Positions 24,101 through 37,248 of a stretch of 57,803 bases of DNA are shown piece by piece. The translations under genes were made by a program, and so were the position numbers. Source of the DNA: Diphasiastrum complanatum (taxonomy: Eukaryota; Streptophyta; Lycopodiopsida; Lycopodiales; Lycopodiaceae); contig CM055103.1 of assembly GCA_029204225.1 (NCBI GenBank), positions 24,496,853-24,554,655 of the forward strand, in the 5' to 3' direction. The number at the start of each line of letters is the position of its first letter. Positions within the stretch are counted from its first letter, which is position 1. Under the pieces are notes generated by a model. That model was not told the origin of the DNA. It searched no databases and saw only the letters and a program-made list of their open reading frames with translations.

Positions 24101-25073
24101 CTCCTTCCTTCCTTCCTTTCACTGTTTTTCCTCCTAGAGGAAGCTATGGCCTCCCCATTGATTAATCTCCATCTCCTTCCACAGGCCACGGCCATCCATG
24201 GCCATCTCCAATCTAGCTGATCTCACCAAGGCGCCCAATTTCATCATTTTACAGCTCAAGGATTCATCTTCTATAGAGAAAGATCCAGAAGTTCTTGATT
24301 GTAAATCCTAGATGAGTTTTTCTTCCATAGCTTCAAAGATGGATTGTTGTTTTATTACTCAATGGCTGACCATGGCCTCTTAGCCACTCTTTGGCAGCAC
24401 CATGGTGCCCAGCTGTATGCCTTTACAGCTTCAAAAATGATCTCCAAAGATCTGTCATTTTCATACTGTATACCCTGGTGCCTTTTCACCATAGCTGAGA
24501 AGAAAGGTACCATTGCTCACAGTATGCTCCATGGCTGACCCTGCCCTTCTAGCAATCGCTTGAGCTCACCCATACAGTGCTAGGTACCAATTTACAGTGC
24601 TCAATTCCATCAAGTACAAAGAAAGATCCGTGACTTTCCGTTTTTCTTCAACTAGGCCACTTTTTAGCAATTCACAGAACTGCTCCTTTCTCCCCACACT
24701 GTAAATGGATTTCAAAATCCACTCAACCCTAAGTTACCACTACCTTGCAGCCCTGATCCACTCCACTCCCCATTCTGATCTGCTTCGCTCCCCAGTTGAT
24801 GGAGTACTCAAAGAAATCTGGCCAGCTTCGTGTCATAGCCACATACAACCATTTTGAGCAATTTTTCGTGAATTCTCCCCATAATCCACCTACGACGATC
24901 GTTCCGATCTTCCCCGAAGCTCCGATCGAAGGAACTTTGCTGTCTCTAGCCATCCGGACTGCCAATACCCCGTATGGAGTCCTCTCTCCTGAGACGCTTT
25001 GAGTGCTATTTCTCATGGTGAAAGACGCTATCCCATAGCTCCACCGGATCGTGCATACCTGCAACACCCTGAC
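21164..25073 (-). mobile_element. Non-coding internal region of LARD-like insertion F
   Basis: About 3.9 kb separate the two halves of the RNase H of element E. The plus strand is rich in C, A and T (CCCTG and CCATC recur), and no gag, protease, integrase or RT motif is visible on either strand. The longest open frames are about 90-112 codons and look random; minus 24729-25067, just inside the primer-binding site, has no recognisable motif. Because a primer-binding site and an LTR-like segment lie at its right end, I read it as a large retrotransposon derivative (LARD) in minus orientation. A left LTR was not found, so it may be truncated. Confidence 0.5.
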
Positions 25074-25085
25074 GCTATGATACCA
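25074..25085 (-). other. Variant primer-binding site (insertion F)
   Basis: Minus strand reads TGGTATCATAGC, one base off the copia site, followed within 4 bp by the putative LTR end. Confidence 0.55.
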
Positions 25086-25088
25086 AGT

Positions 25089-25556
25089 TGAAATTCTGTT
25101 AGGATCTAGTGCAGTATGTAGATCACATCACACAATCACCATAGCGACTCCTCACAAGCTCTCAAAGATGGCACAACAAAGTTTATAGATTACAAAGAAA
25201 CACTGTACATATAGAGTATTCACAAACTGCATGAAAAGGCAGGTGTCCTAAAATTGGCCTACCACCTATCAAACTAAGGTCGGGCCCAAAATGGCCAAAT
25301 TCGACCGACAAACTTGGGACATGCCCCCAAGTATAGCAAGTATTGTAAATAACTCTGTACAGGCTAATTCTTCCTATGTGTGGCTACCCGGCTAACCCAA
25401 GTAGCCGTTTACGGGATCAGTGCCCGATCAATATATCCTAATGGGTCACGTCCCGAACACAACCATATACAGTAAACCAAATAAACTGTACACCAATAAC
25501 ATCATCACATTTTAGAGCTTATACTAATGAATCAGATCAAAACTGATTTTTAACTA
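25089..25556 (-). mobile_element. Putative LTR of insertion F
   Basis: It starts TGAAATTCTGTTAGG next to the primer-binding site and runs to the point where the RNase H of E resumes. The exact outer end is unclear; ACTAG at 25546-25550 resembles ACTAC at the left breakpoint and could be a mutated 5-bp target duplication. No second LTR copy was found near 21164. Confidence 0.4.
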
Positions 25557-25965
25557 GTATGTATTCCAGTTTTGTGGTAGTTGCTTTTCCTGGTCTAGTA
25601 AGAAGCAAAGTACAATTGCTCTATCCACCACAGAAGCAGAGTATAAGGCAATGTGTAGTGCAGCACAGGAAGCTATATGGTTGAGACAAATCTTGGAAGA
25701 AGTTGGCATGAAGCAGAAAAATCCCACAACTTTACATAGCGACAGTCAGAGTGGCATTCAGCTAGCAAAGAATCCAGTGTTCTATGCAAGAACCAAATAC
25801 ATTGAGATTCAGTATCACTTTATACATGAGAGACTGCTGAGTCGTGAAATTCATGTTGCTCATTGTAGTACGGAATAACAACTAGCTGATATTTTCACTA
25901 AGCCACTTGTTGGAGAAAAGTTTGATAAGTTTAGATCAAAGCTTTCTATACTTAAAGTTTGTTGA
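25557..25965 (+). pseudogene. Copia RNase H C-terminus (element E, continued)
   Basis: The frame resumes with the QFCGSCFSWSSKKQ motif at about 25562, then TIALSTTEAEYKAM (the catalytic Glu region), AIWLRQILEEVG, LHSDSQSGIQLAKNP, ARTKYIEIQYHFIHE and, after a stop at about 25877, LADIFTKPLVGEKF. This completes the domain interrupted at 21163 and shows that F was inserted into E. RNase H degrades the RNA strand in the RNA-DNA hybrid. It ends with a stop at about 25965. Confidence 0.92.
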
Positions 25966-26028
25966 CTTTAAAGCTATGTATATGACTATATAAAAAGTAG
26001 ACTCTACTTTAAGGGTAGAGTTAGAATT

Positions 26029-26291
26029 AAAGTAGAATCATTGTGTTACTGTACTGTGCGTCCTACCAGTTGATAAGGATCCGTTGACCTTGCCACGAGG
26101 CAAGTTGACGGGACACGCGTCCCATCAACGGCAACCTGAGTCATGCATGGATTGCCTGAGTGAACAACTATATGTACAGTGTAATTTCATTTTGAGAAAT
26201 ACAGTTGCTATGTGAGCTTGCTGTGGAGAGTGTTTTCTGTCTGTGTTATTGTGTAGCATGATCTGTGTTCCTGTTCGAAGAAAATTCTAAG
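26029..26291 (+). mobile_element. Candidate 3' LTR of element E
   Basis: After the RNase H stop, TTAAGGGTAGAG could be a weak polypurine tract. It is followed by TTAGAATT (26029), which is mirrored by AATTCTAA near 26285-26291. The ends are not TG/CA, and no 5' LTR is available for comparison, so this is tentative. Confidence 0.3.
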
Positions 26292-28625
<2,334 letters not shown>

Positions 28626-29081
28626 TTGCTTACTTTTTCCACGCGTCTTTCGCCCTGCCTGCAGTCCAGATCTGGATATATAATCTCGTTTCTCAAAGAA
28701 ATTTGTCAAAAACTGAATTGGGTTTTGCTGCTTTCCCTCGTTTTTCAGACACAAGCATCAAAAGTTCCAGCTGCTATGGTTCTCTCTTGTTCTACTCTCA
28801 CCAAATCTGATTGCTTTACATATAAGCTGAAAAGTCGAACTGGGTTGTTGGAAATTTGTGCAAAGATGATGATGCTGGAGTTGTTCGTAACATACGATCA
28901 CTTGGCTACTTGGCTGTACCCATTGCTGTTGCTGCTCCTGCAAGCTCTCTTGTTGTTCATTACGGTCTCCTCTTCCGACCTCATTCCTGAGTCGTCTGAT
29001 GTTCGTCGCAAGCTTCACATTCAGACGCCGCCTTCGTCTCTATTGCAGCGTTCTCTAACACGTTCCTTGTCCATAGCATGA
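28626..29081 (+). other. Unidentified 151-codon ORF, possible low-copy sequence
   Basis: The segment 28540-29130 is less AT-rich and less repeat-like than its surroundings. A TATA-like GATATATAATC lies at about 28674. The frame opened at 28626 has two hydrophobic runs (LNWVLLLSLVF and WLYPLLLLLLQALLLFITV) and ends in a Ser/Arg-rich tail. A second frame across 28825-28990 also reads smoothly (VVRNIRSLGYLAVPIAVAAP), so frame choice is ambiguous and an intron is possible. I recognise no family. It could be a host exon, a pseudogene or chance. Confidence 0.25.
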
Positions 29082-30942
29082 GTCCATGTCTTTTCGCCTC
29101 GCGGCAGTGGCTTCAAGATCTAAAGCTTAACCCACCTTTTACACACAACCTTGGAGGATTTGTAATATAATATGCATCATCTTGAATGCCATGACAAAGG
29201 TCTCAGAGCTCTTATCATGTGCACTTACTGTTATGTGCTTGGGGAAGCTAAGCTGTTGCAATGCTTTGCAATTTTGTTATATTATGGAGCATAGTTATCA
29301 AAGCTACCAAATGGTTTAATGGACACAGTCTGAAAAGTTAGCTCTCTTCGGGTAGGCAAACCTTGAAAAAGTATTTTAGTGGATCAAGTACAAGTACAAT
29401 TAACTCTAAATGGGTCTCTACCTGGTCTGTAGCTGCTGGTGGCTTTCAAGCATCCAAATCAGAGCAGTAAAGCAACCATATTTGCAAATATGGCTGATCG
29501 TATCTTTTTTCAATAGCTATGCCTAATGCAAAATGTAATCCCCATTAGGAAAAATACAAATGACCACAAGGCTTGTTCCAAGTTGAGATTATTTAACTTT
29601 GAAAACTAGAATATTTATTGTAAGGTCCCTTGTAGTGCTTGAAAAGTGGGCTTTTTAAGAATGGAAGTGGCATCTTTTTCTGAAAATGGTTTCCTAGCAA
29701 ATATGAAGGATATTGACCTCACAAAAACCAACACTTGTTTTCTTATGCAATAAATTCTATGTTCACCAAAACATTGTTAGTATCTTAAACCGTAAGTATT
29801 ATTGTATGTAGTATTCATTGGTCTTAATAGCTTAATCTATGAAATGGGATAAACTTTTGATATTGTTATGTATGTATGTAAGTAATTATAATGCCAAGTT
29901 TGGCATATTATGACATGAATTAGGTTTGATGACTTGGCATAATGATTTCGTATTTTAATACTATCCATTATGTAGTGAGAAATGGTAGATTTTTCAATGA
30001 CCGACTTTCACCCTAGATTCAACAATCATCCTAATGGCCTCACCATAATTTTACAGCCATCCCACTAGGTGCAAATGTCACTAAAAATATCTTTCAAAGT
30101 TGGTGAGGTTCAAGGTTCAGAATCCTAGCCATGATACGTCCTAGGTGCTTGCTCCAAGACGTAGGAGCTTGACTACGTTACGTTGTAAGCTCTACATAAC
30201 TACAAATGTAGTTGCTAATGTTGTCACAAAAAAAGTGGTACTCGAAGAATAAGGTAGTCATTGGCATACTCTTTTGTAAATGATGTGTTTAGAGCACCTG
30301 AAATGAGTTGCTAAGAAGCCAATAGATTATTGACTAAGATTTGTAAATTTCTATATGGTGGTGCATTTATTAAGGGGGTTAATTTAATTCATCCCTTTGA
30401 GTTGTTTTGTGTTTATTGTTACAAAAGCGTATTGTGAATTGTTGACCACTAAGATTAAGGGTTAGGGTTTCATAGTCTACAAGCTTTGGTTTATGTGAAA
30501 GATTGAAACTTATGATACTCGAAACACAATGTCTTGGAGTGTTTGTTGAATGTTTACGTATCGACAACAAAGAAAAAGAAAATTAATTATTGCAAACAAA
30601 AGAAGAGAATGAAAACTTGAAAATAGATAACGCTTGTTTGCATCATTGTATTTTAAATTAAAAGAACATGATTAAATGTGAAAGTCTTGCAAACATTGGG
30701 TAGCTCACATGACCAGGTGAAAGAAGAAGTACACGTACTAGGTAAGAAATTAAAAACAAGATAAACCAAAAAAGAGTTGTGTTAAACTTTCATCAAAGGG
30801 AGGATGCCTCAAAAACTAATTCAAACTTTTCCAAGAAGATTTTGTTGAATTTTTGTTTTCTTGTTTCTATTGTTATGACATCGATTGTGCTTTATTCATC
30901 TCATTCTTGATATAATTTTGCAGATCTAAAAGCTAGAGCTTT
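29082..30942. other. AT-rich spacer, no gene seen
   Basis: No coding domain or LTR terminus found. A TATGTATGTATGTAAG run near 29867 is the only simple repeat noted. Confidence 0.4.
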
Positions 30943-31205
30943 TCAAGATTTGTCAAAAATGGTGCAGCCATTTGTGTCAAATTCTACCCTCCGATCCAAA
31001 TCTATGATTCTACTATCTAAGAGCAAATTTTTGGTCAGATTTGAAATGTGGAGAACATTGGTCAGCAACTTGACTTTACCTCTTTGAAATTCGATCCTGA
31101 CTGTTCTTTCACCCTCAATAGAATGAGTTGAGTTGTCTCCAAGCTGCACAATTTGAGAGTGGGTGTATGATCTGTAATCTTTGAACCAATCCTTTGTCAA
31201 AAAAG
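30943..31205 (-). pseudogene. Copia protease-downstream fragment (element K)
   Basis: The minus-strand frame reads VQLGDNSTHSIEGE, then TNVLHISNLTKNLL and FDTNGCTIFDKS. This is the region between the protease active site and the integrase zinc domain of copia pol. The same segment occurs in relic B (about 900-1150), so K and B are one family. Both ends are cut; only about 85 codons remain, and no LTR of this family adjoins it. Confidence 0.75.
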
Positions 31206-31755
31206 TGGATCTTGAATGGATTCAAACTCCCAAAATACTTGGCTAAGATCTTTGCACAACAAGCTACAAAAGCTAGAAATGGCAAAGCATCCTAATGCTA
31301 CCTTTGATACACATGAACTTGACAAAGCATTCAAGAGACAGAAGAAACTAATAAAAGGTACTGATGACAGCCAAAAATAACAGCAAACAAGGTGCCCAAT
31401 AGCATCTACCACTTTTGGAAACCTCTTAAAATCATACACAAAATCTTGAAGACAATACACTTCTCTCAATGGAGGAAGGAACAATGACAATGATCTATTG
31501 ATCTCAATGAATCATACAATAGGTTTCTCCAACCTGTTCTCCACGAATTTCATCCTAATGTAGGTGAGAGAGATGACTTTCTCTCCTCTCTCTAGAACTT
31601 AGGACCCAATTTTAGGACACCAGTAGCCTAAAATAGCCAAATTTTGGCCTATATGTCCAAATAACATGATTTTTGTGCCATTTCGAAGGTCCTGAAGTTT
31701 GAGACTTCCTCAATATAAAATATATACTAAAATTAAAGTATCTAGGCCTCTTCCA
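31206..31755. other. Spacer upstream of element L
   Basis: No gene. A GAGAGAGATGACTTTCTCTC hairpin-like segment lies near 31565, resembling the leader stems in other copia LTRs here, so a worn LTR piece is possible. Confidence 0.3.
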
Positions 31756-32019
31756 TGTTAGAAATCAATGATAAACTTCATTGTTACACTTCTTAGTTAT
31801 TGTTTACGATGTACTTTATTACTAGCTGTAACTAGCCGTAGGCTAGTCTAGTAGTGTACTCCTAGGTTCTCCCTCTCTATCAGGGTTCAGAGTTTATATG
31901 TACATTTTACATTCAGTAGGTGTTAGAGTGATTGAGTGATATTGCATGTTCTTCTTCCGCCTCCCTACTTGGTGATTGCTTATGGTGAATGCTTGATGTT
32001 GCATATCTGATTCTTGACA
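31756..32019 (+). mobile_element. 5' LTR of copia element L (264 bp)
   Basis: It begins TGTTAGAAATC and ends TTCTTGACA directly before the primer-binding site. It is short for the window but normal for small copia LTRs. TATATGTACATTTTACA near 31896 may be the core promoter. The 3' LTR is missing. Confidence 0.8.
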
Positions 32020-32031
32020 TGGTATCAGAGC
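32020..32031 (+). other. Primer-binding site (element L)
   Basis: Exact TGGTATCAGAGC abutting the LTR. Confidence 0.9.
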
Positions 32032-32564
32032 TACGATAGTCCTGCGTGCCTGATCAGTGGATATAGCCTGTCACAGGCTCCGCAACGAAGTGAGAAAGTT
32101 CTTCACAGGAGGTGAAAGCTTGGAGAGACAAAAATGGTTGGAAGAAATCGTTCTTGATGTATTTTGCAGGTTTTGGAACTCACGATAATTAGTGCGAAAT
32201 GAAGACACAGTCTTGGAGGCATCAGAAAGGCCAGGGCAGCATCAGACAGATCAAAAATCTATTGAGTGAGAAAAGTTTTACAATATTCTTTTTTAGTCTT
32301 TGTGAAAAGTGCCATTTGTCAGAGAGTTGTGCCAAGAAATCTCTTATTTGTTTGTTTGGGGTACTGCAAATCACACCAAACAGTGTCTAGTACTGCCATT
32401 TAGAGCTTTGAGGCTTCATACCTTTCACATTACTGATATCTGTCTGTTTGAACGATCACTCGTTTTGAAATCTAAGCAAAGAGAAGGCGGCATAGCCGTC
32501 GCGCTGAAGTAGGGAATCTAGAATATTCCCTCTTAAAGTTCTTATATTCTCTCTTTTTTTTGTA

Positions 32565-32804
32565 CCAATATTGGATCCAAGCGCGCTAGTTGAAGAGAAA
32601 CCCGAGCAGTTGTACATTCGCACTCCAGTCCAATATTGTCCGTACCGATATCGGATCCAAGCGCATGAGCTAAAGAAAATTTCAAGCAGTTGTACATCCA
32701 TGCTCCAGTCTGGTATCGCATGCTCCAATATCGGATCCACGCGCATAAGTTGAAGAGGATCATGAGTAGTTGTACTTCCGCGCTCCTTTCCGATATCAGG
32801 TGTA
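32565..32804 (+). repeat. Three 80-bp tandem repeats in the leader of element L
   Basis: GGATCCAAGCGCGCTAG (32573), GGATCCAAGCGCATGAG (32653) and GGATCCACGCGCATAAG (32733) are exactly 80 bp apart. Each is followed by TTGAAGAG- or CTAAAGAA-like sequence, then CAGTTGTAC(A/T)T and GCTCC. They lie between the primer-binding site and gag, in a position where retroelements carry packaging and dimerisation signals. The role is inferred only. Confidence 0.85.
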
Positions 32805-32859
32805 TAACCAAGAAAATATACAGTTCTGTGGTGTGATAAATTACTTGATCCGGACAGTA

Positions 32860-32971
32860 ATGGCAACTCTAAGTGAGAGTGTCCTCAATGAGTCAAGCAA
32901 ATTGGAAGGAGCCGGCAACTATGCAGTTTGGAAATTCAAACCGAAAAATATTCTGATGGAAAAGGAGCTAT
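32860..32971 (+). pseudogene. Copia gag N-terminus of element L (first part)
   Basis: ATG at 32860 opens MATLSESVLNESSKLEGAGN followed by AVWKFKPKNILMEKEL, a gag N-terminus (DUF4219/UBN2 type). The frame is cut at 32971 inside a codon by the LTR of element M and resumes at 37983 with WEIVTGEE. The codon is restored across GCTAT, which is duplicated at 32967-32971 and 37978-37982. Confidence 0.92.
32967..32971 (+). other. Target-site duplication (left) of element M
   Basis: GCTAT, repeated exactly at 37978-37982 after the 3' LTR; 5 bp is the usual copia integrase stagger. Confidence 0.95.
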
Positions 32972-33653
32972 TGTTAAAAATTCACAATTCTAGCTTGACT
33001 AGTTTTGGTCATATGACTTGTAAATAGTTAGATGGTCATGATGTGGCTTGTCACACGTGCCAAATAGCATAGGATTCCATTCATAAGGATGTTCTCAAGT
33101 AGACCTAAGTGTTAGAACCTTTGGAATGAGTCCAAATTATGCTTAGATACAAGGGAGAAAAAATAGGAGCTATTTTTGGTAATTTTTGCATTGTTGAGGG
33201 ATCTCCAAGATTCCAACCCTAACTTGGTAGGGATGAAAGATCCACCAAAATTAGCATTAGGGATAGGTTTAGGGATACTCATACCTGCCCAAAACCGTGA
33301 TGGATCATGTATATATAGGTGATGATATCTCACCAAAATCAATCAAGCAATTTCATGTTTTTTCTCTCATAATGGTGCAATTGCTCTCTATGTTCATAAT
33401 TGTTTGAGTACTTGTGATTACTAATGATTATAGGATTGAATGTAGGTCTGGTGTAAAGTACTCAGACTGTGGGAGGCCGTACTTTCACACGTGTGAAGCC
33501 TTCTTCAAGGATTTGGGCCATTTAGTGAGGTTCAAGCATAGATTTTTGATGGATTTTGATGGTTCAACTTGTGCTAATCTTATGAAATCATAATCTATTG
33601 TTTCCCTCATCATTTCAAGTGTTTTAGGATCCTTATTTGCTGTAATTTTTACA
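32972..33653 (+). mobile_element. 5' LTR of copia element M (682 bp)
   Basis: It begins TGTTAAAAATTC and ends TTTTTACA. The copy at 37296-37977 has the same length and differs at four positions by direct reading (GGGATACT/GGGCTACT, ATACCTGCC/ATACTTGCC, TGTAAAGT/TGTACAGT, GCTGTAAT/GCTATAAT). TATATATAGG near 33310 is a likely TATA box, and TTTCACACGTGTGAA at about 33483 is the recurrent palindrome. Confidence 0.97.
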
Positions 33654-33666
33654 TGGTATCAGAGCC
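33654..33666 (+). other. Primer-binding site (element M)
   Basis: TGGTATCAGAGCC, directly after the 5' LTR. Confidence 0.95.
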
Positions 33667-34464
33667 TAAAGGCTGAAATGAGCTAAATCCTTGGTTTTCA
33701 TTCAATTTGATCACAATTTTTGATCTAAATCTTGTGTAGATTGGATCTTAGCATCTAGTATTGATTCTAGAACTCAAAGTGAGTCAAATACATTGGAGAT
33801 TGGTGTTTTGTGACTTCATTTGCAGGTGTTTAGGTGTCTAAAACCAGAGGCAAAGTTGAATTCAATTCACATTACCAAGATAGCAAGTTTTGCATGCTCC
33901 AAGCATTGATTTCTAAGCAAGTTTTGGAGGTGATTTCATAGAGGAGGCTTTCTAGCATTCAAGGAGAGGGAAGATCAGAGTTTTGGGGACTCTTCAAGGC
34001 TGTTCTAAGGTGTAGTAACCACCTCCTAAAGTGATTTAGGTTCAGTCCAACCATTGCTTGACTTATGCACCAAATTAGATCAATTTTTCATCAATTTTGA
34101 TCATTTTTTGCTTGTGATTGGATAGTAGATTGTGTTGCATCCTCATTAAGTTCCATTTAGATCTTTTACAAGTGATTTTGGAAGTATATTAGGTTGCTGA
34201 AATTCACTCTTGATCAGATCATTTGGAAGCTTTAATGTTCTTTATAGAAAGAGGGGCAATTCTACTAGTATTGTCTACTTCAATCAAGCAAGTGCATTGT
34301 TTCTAGTATTCTATGATTTGATTTTGCTAGAGATCATTCTTAGATCTTTATAGGAAGTCTATTACTGATCTTTTCAGGTCCCTAAGAAGTGGGATAAGGT
34401 AGACCTTCAATCAAATCGATAGAAGTAACCTTCATTTGTGTCAAGTCCTTGATTAGGAGACTAG

Positions 34465-36198
34465 ATGGCATCTATAAATGCATATCTTTTGGATACTAAT
34501 GAAAGGCTCAACAAAACTAACTATTCCATATGGAAAGTTAGAATGGAATCTATCATGATCATGCAAGATCTGATGGAAATTGTAAATGGTAAGGAGGGTG
34601 AACCTATTCATCCTCAAGAAAAAGCCAAATACATCAAGAGGTGCAATGTTGCACTACATTGCATAAAAATGAATGTTGCAAATGAACTCTTAAGAGAGGT
34701 AGGAGATTGCACTTCAGCTCAAGATGCTTGGGAGACTTTGCAAAAGGTCTATGAATCCAAGAACCAAACTAGAATGTTAGCTTTGAAGAATCAAATCTAT
34801 AGAAGCTATCAAAAGAAAGGAGAGAGTGCACATACTTTTGTCCTAAGAGTAAAGGAATTGAACAAAGAGCTAGCCTTTATAGGTGACCCTATCAAGGATG
34901 AAGAGCTTGTTCAACTCATATTGAATGGACTAAGCTTTGAATTTGACAATTTGGTTCAGGGATATGCAATTATGGGTAAGCTACCCATACTTGAAGAACT
35001 CCAAGGTACACTCATGGCCGAGGAATCAAGAAGGAGCCAAATGCAAGCCCAAGGTGGAGATGACCAAGCTCTCTTCACCAAAGGCAAAGGCAAGTCCAAA
35101 GGCAAAGGATCAACATTCAAGAAGTCTACAAAGCTTGAGGATCAAGAAGGACCCCCAAAGGCATCTCCATCAACCACCAAAGTCAAGAAGGACAAATCAA
35201 AGGTGAAGTGCTACTATTGTAGCAAGATGGGGCATTATGCCTCGGAATGCTTCAAGAGGAAGCAAGATCAAAGCCAATCCAACATGAGCAAAGAGGAGGA
35301 GGAGGAGAGTTCACATGAGGACTCTCTCATGATGTCCATATTTTCTTCAACAAGCTTCAAAGGAGAAGATCCTTGGTGGATTGACTCGGGTGCTAGTTCA
35401 CACATGACTAGTAAAAGGGAGTTTTTCTCTTCTCTCTTATCTTATGATGGACCTATAAAGTCTATCTATACAGCAAATGATGAAGCTTGTAAGATTGAAG
35501 GAGTTGGTAGCATTCCCCTTTGCTTAGGATCTTCCAAAAAGATCAACATAGAAGGTGTTTTGTACATTCCTACAATAACAAAGAATCTACTAAGTGTTGG
35601 CCAAATGGTAGACAATGGTTTCAATGTTGACTTTGCTTCAAATGAATGTTTCATCAAGAAGAAGGGTAAGATAGTGGCTAAGGGCACTAGACTTGGCAAA
35701 CTTTATAAGCTGGATGCATTTGTGGATACTAATGTTGTCATGTTGGCCGAGAAGAGCAAGATATCTACCTTTACTTTATGGCACAAAAGACTTGGACATG
35801 TCAACTCGGGTTCCATGGAGGCTATGATCAAGGAGGAGTATGCTTTAGGCCTACCAAGGTCTATTGGGAAGGAAGACAAGGTTTGTGAAGCTTGTGCCTT
35901 ATCCAAGGCACATAAGGGACAACCTGATCTAGGAGCACAAAAACATAGACACCCTCGAGAATCTGCACAGACACATCTTGTAGAAAACTCCTACGATCAC
36001 TCATATCATCATGATACAACACTTCCATCTATTAGTTCTCAACAATATCCAACCGACAACTCATGCTCCTGCAAAGGGGATGAGTATTCCACACCACCAA
36101 AAAATTCAGCACAACTAGCCATCCAAGATGGTTATGCTATTGCCACAGGCCCAATAGTGACCAAGTTTGAAATTGCTAGCACTACAGTGATTACGTAG
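34465..36198 (+). CDS. Copia gag-protease polyprotein, truncated and chimeric (element M)
   Basis: An open frame of 577 codons starts MASINAYLLDTNERLNK. Residues 1-230 are UBN2-type gag (KTNYSIWKVRMESIMIMQD). A Lys-rich linker, zinc knuckle CYYCSKMGHYASEC (about residue 249), protease DSGASSHM (about 307) and VLYIPTITKNLLSVGQ follow, then the integrase zinc region (LWHKRLGHVN...CEACALSKAHK, about 438-483). Homology to copia stops at codon ~484 (about 35918). The last ~94 codons (for example KNSAQLAIQDGYAIATG) are not copia and belong to the acquired segment. The integrase core, RT, RNase H and polypurine tract are missing, so M needed proteins in trans if it moved in this form. Confidence 0.93.
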   Translation: MASINAYLLDTNERLNKTNYSIWKVRMESIMIMQDLMEIVNGKEGEPIHPQEKAKYIKRCNVALHCIKMNVANELLREVGDCTSAQDAWETLQKVYESKNQTRMLALKNQIYRSYQKKGESAHTFVLRVKELNKELAFIGDPIKDEELVQLILNGLSFEFDNLVQGYAIMGKLPILEELQGTLMAEESRRSQMQAQGGDDQALFTKGKGKSKGKGSTFKKSTKLEDQEGPPKASPSTTKVKKDKSKVKCYYCSKMGHYASECFKRKQDQSQSNMSKEEEEESSHEDSLMMSIFSSTSFKGEDPWWIDSGASSHMTSKREFFSSLLSYDGPIKSIYTANDEACKIEGVGSIPLCLGSSKKINIEGVLYIPTITKNLLSVGQMVDNGFNVDFASNECFIKKKGKIVAKGTRLGKLYKLDAFVDTNVVMLAEKSKISTFTLWHKRLGHVNSGSMEAMIKEEYALGLPRSIGKEDKVCEACALSKAHKGQPDLGAQKHRHPRESAQTHLVENSYDHSYHHDTTLPSISSQQYPTDNSCSCKGDEYSTPPKNSAQLAIQDGYAIATGPIVTKFEIASTTVIT

Positions 36199-36899
36199 CC
36201 AAACAATGAAGTATTGAATTATCAAACAAGACAATAAGATATTATTAGTTACAAGACAATCACATAGATGCATACATTCTGACATAATATTGAATGCAAT
36301 AAAGGAGTAGATTGATTCAGCATGTAGCATGTACAAAATCAGATTATGATGAGCACATGACAATTGTGAATAGAAACCGCATACGCTATCTCTGAGTAAC
36401 TGAAACTCTGTCTGATTGCGCTTCCGTTGATAAGCAGTAAGCGTGAGTAGCAATTATCTAATTGAACTCTAAAAAAAACTAAGCTAGAAAGCTGAGCAAG
36501 AGTTGAAACTAAAGTTGTTTGATGACTAGCTATTTATACTCAAGCAATTGACGCGCTAGTAGGACAGCTATTAGGTCATCAGATTGCGATAGCCAGTTGG
36601 CCATAATGAGCTGGCATCCATCCAATTATGTCTTTCCAAAAATTTACTTGCTAAATGGTTAGGGTAAGTCTTAAGCTTCAATTCAAGTGGAATAATGAAC
36701 TGTCTTTCATCCAATAAGATTTGTCGGGCCATGACCGATAAAGATTGTTGGATGATGTTCAATAGTCGGAGCTACTTGTTAGCGATTCCTGAGTATTTCT
36801 GCAGACTGTGTAGAAACATGCATAAAACTACAGAACTAGATAATAAATGGATGAAGATTAAAGAACGATTATTTAGTTAGATAGAAGAATAATCTAACA
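35919..36899 (-). mobile_element. Acquired segment with LTR-like end inside element M (part of N)
   Basis: On the minus strand the right end reads TGTTAGATTATTC from 36899, directly downstream of a perfect polypurine tract, so at least the right part is a copia 3' LTR in minus orientation. A TATA-like motif (GTATAAATAGC, minus strand) lies near 36535. The left limit of the LTR is not resolved; the open reading through 35919-36198 on the plus strand may be fortuitous. Confidence 0.5.
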
Positions 36900-36910
36900 C
36901 TCCCCCTTAA
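36900..36910 (-). other. Polypurine tract of N
   Basis: Minus strand reads TTAAGGGGGAG immediately before TGTTAGATT, the textbook plus-strand primer and 3' LTR start of plant copia elements. Confidence 0.75.
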
Positions 36911-36911
36911 T

Positions 36912-37014
36912 CTGAATCCATGAATGCTTTGACCTTCAAACTAAATCTCCACAAGTAGTAATTGGATCCATTCAGCTTGTCTACAATAAGACCGACTTTA
37001 CTTTGAGAATCCAT
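36912..37014 (-). pseudogene. Copia gag stub of miniature element N
   Basis: The minus strand from ATG 37014 encodes MDSQSKVGLIVDKLNGSNYY followed by LWRFSLKVKAFMDS, a gag N-terminus like that of relic B. After about 34 codons it runs straight into the polypurine tract. The whole gag-pol body is thus deleted, leaving leader, gag stub and 3' end: a miniature deletion derivative of TRIM type. Confidence 0.7.
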
Positions 37015-37248
37015 CTGGAACTTTAGTCTGTCGATAAATCGATGACATTAAGAATGATGTTGTGTTGCACTATACTTGGAAATCAACTATCTGATACTGA
37101 AATTTGATACCACAAATTGATGAATATGATACTATAAAACCTATCTAATGATATCGATTTGATATCACGAAAGATATCAAGTATTAGAGGTCTAATATAA
37201 TAGATCACTCTGATACCATGATGGTATGCTCTAATATTATATATTAGA

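Noticed and set aside
13457-26291. C and E as the two halves of one element split by D
   Set aside because: C has its own LTR with no resemblance to the sequence 3' of E, and integrase is missing between them; treated as different families.
31560-31600. Short GAGAGA...TCTCTC hairpin as an RNA gene or terminator
   Set aside because: Too short and similar to leader stems of worn copia LTRs; no polymerase III signals or conserved RNA family seen.
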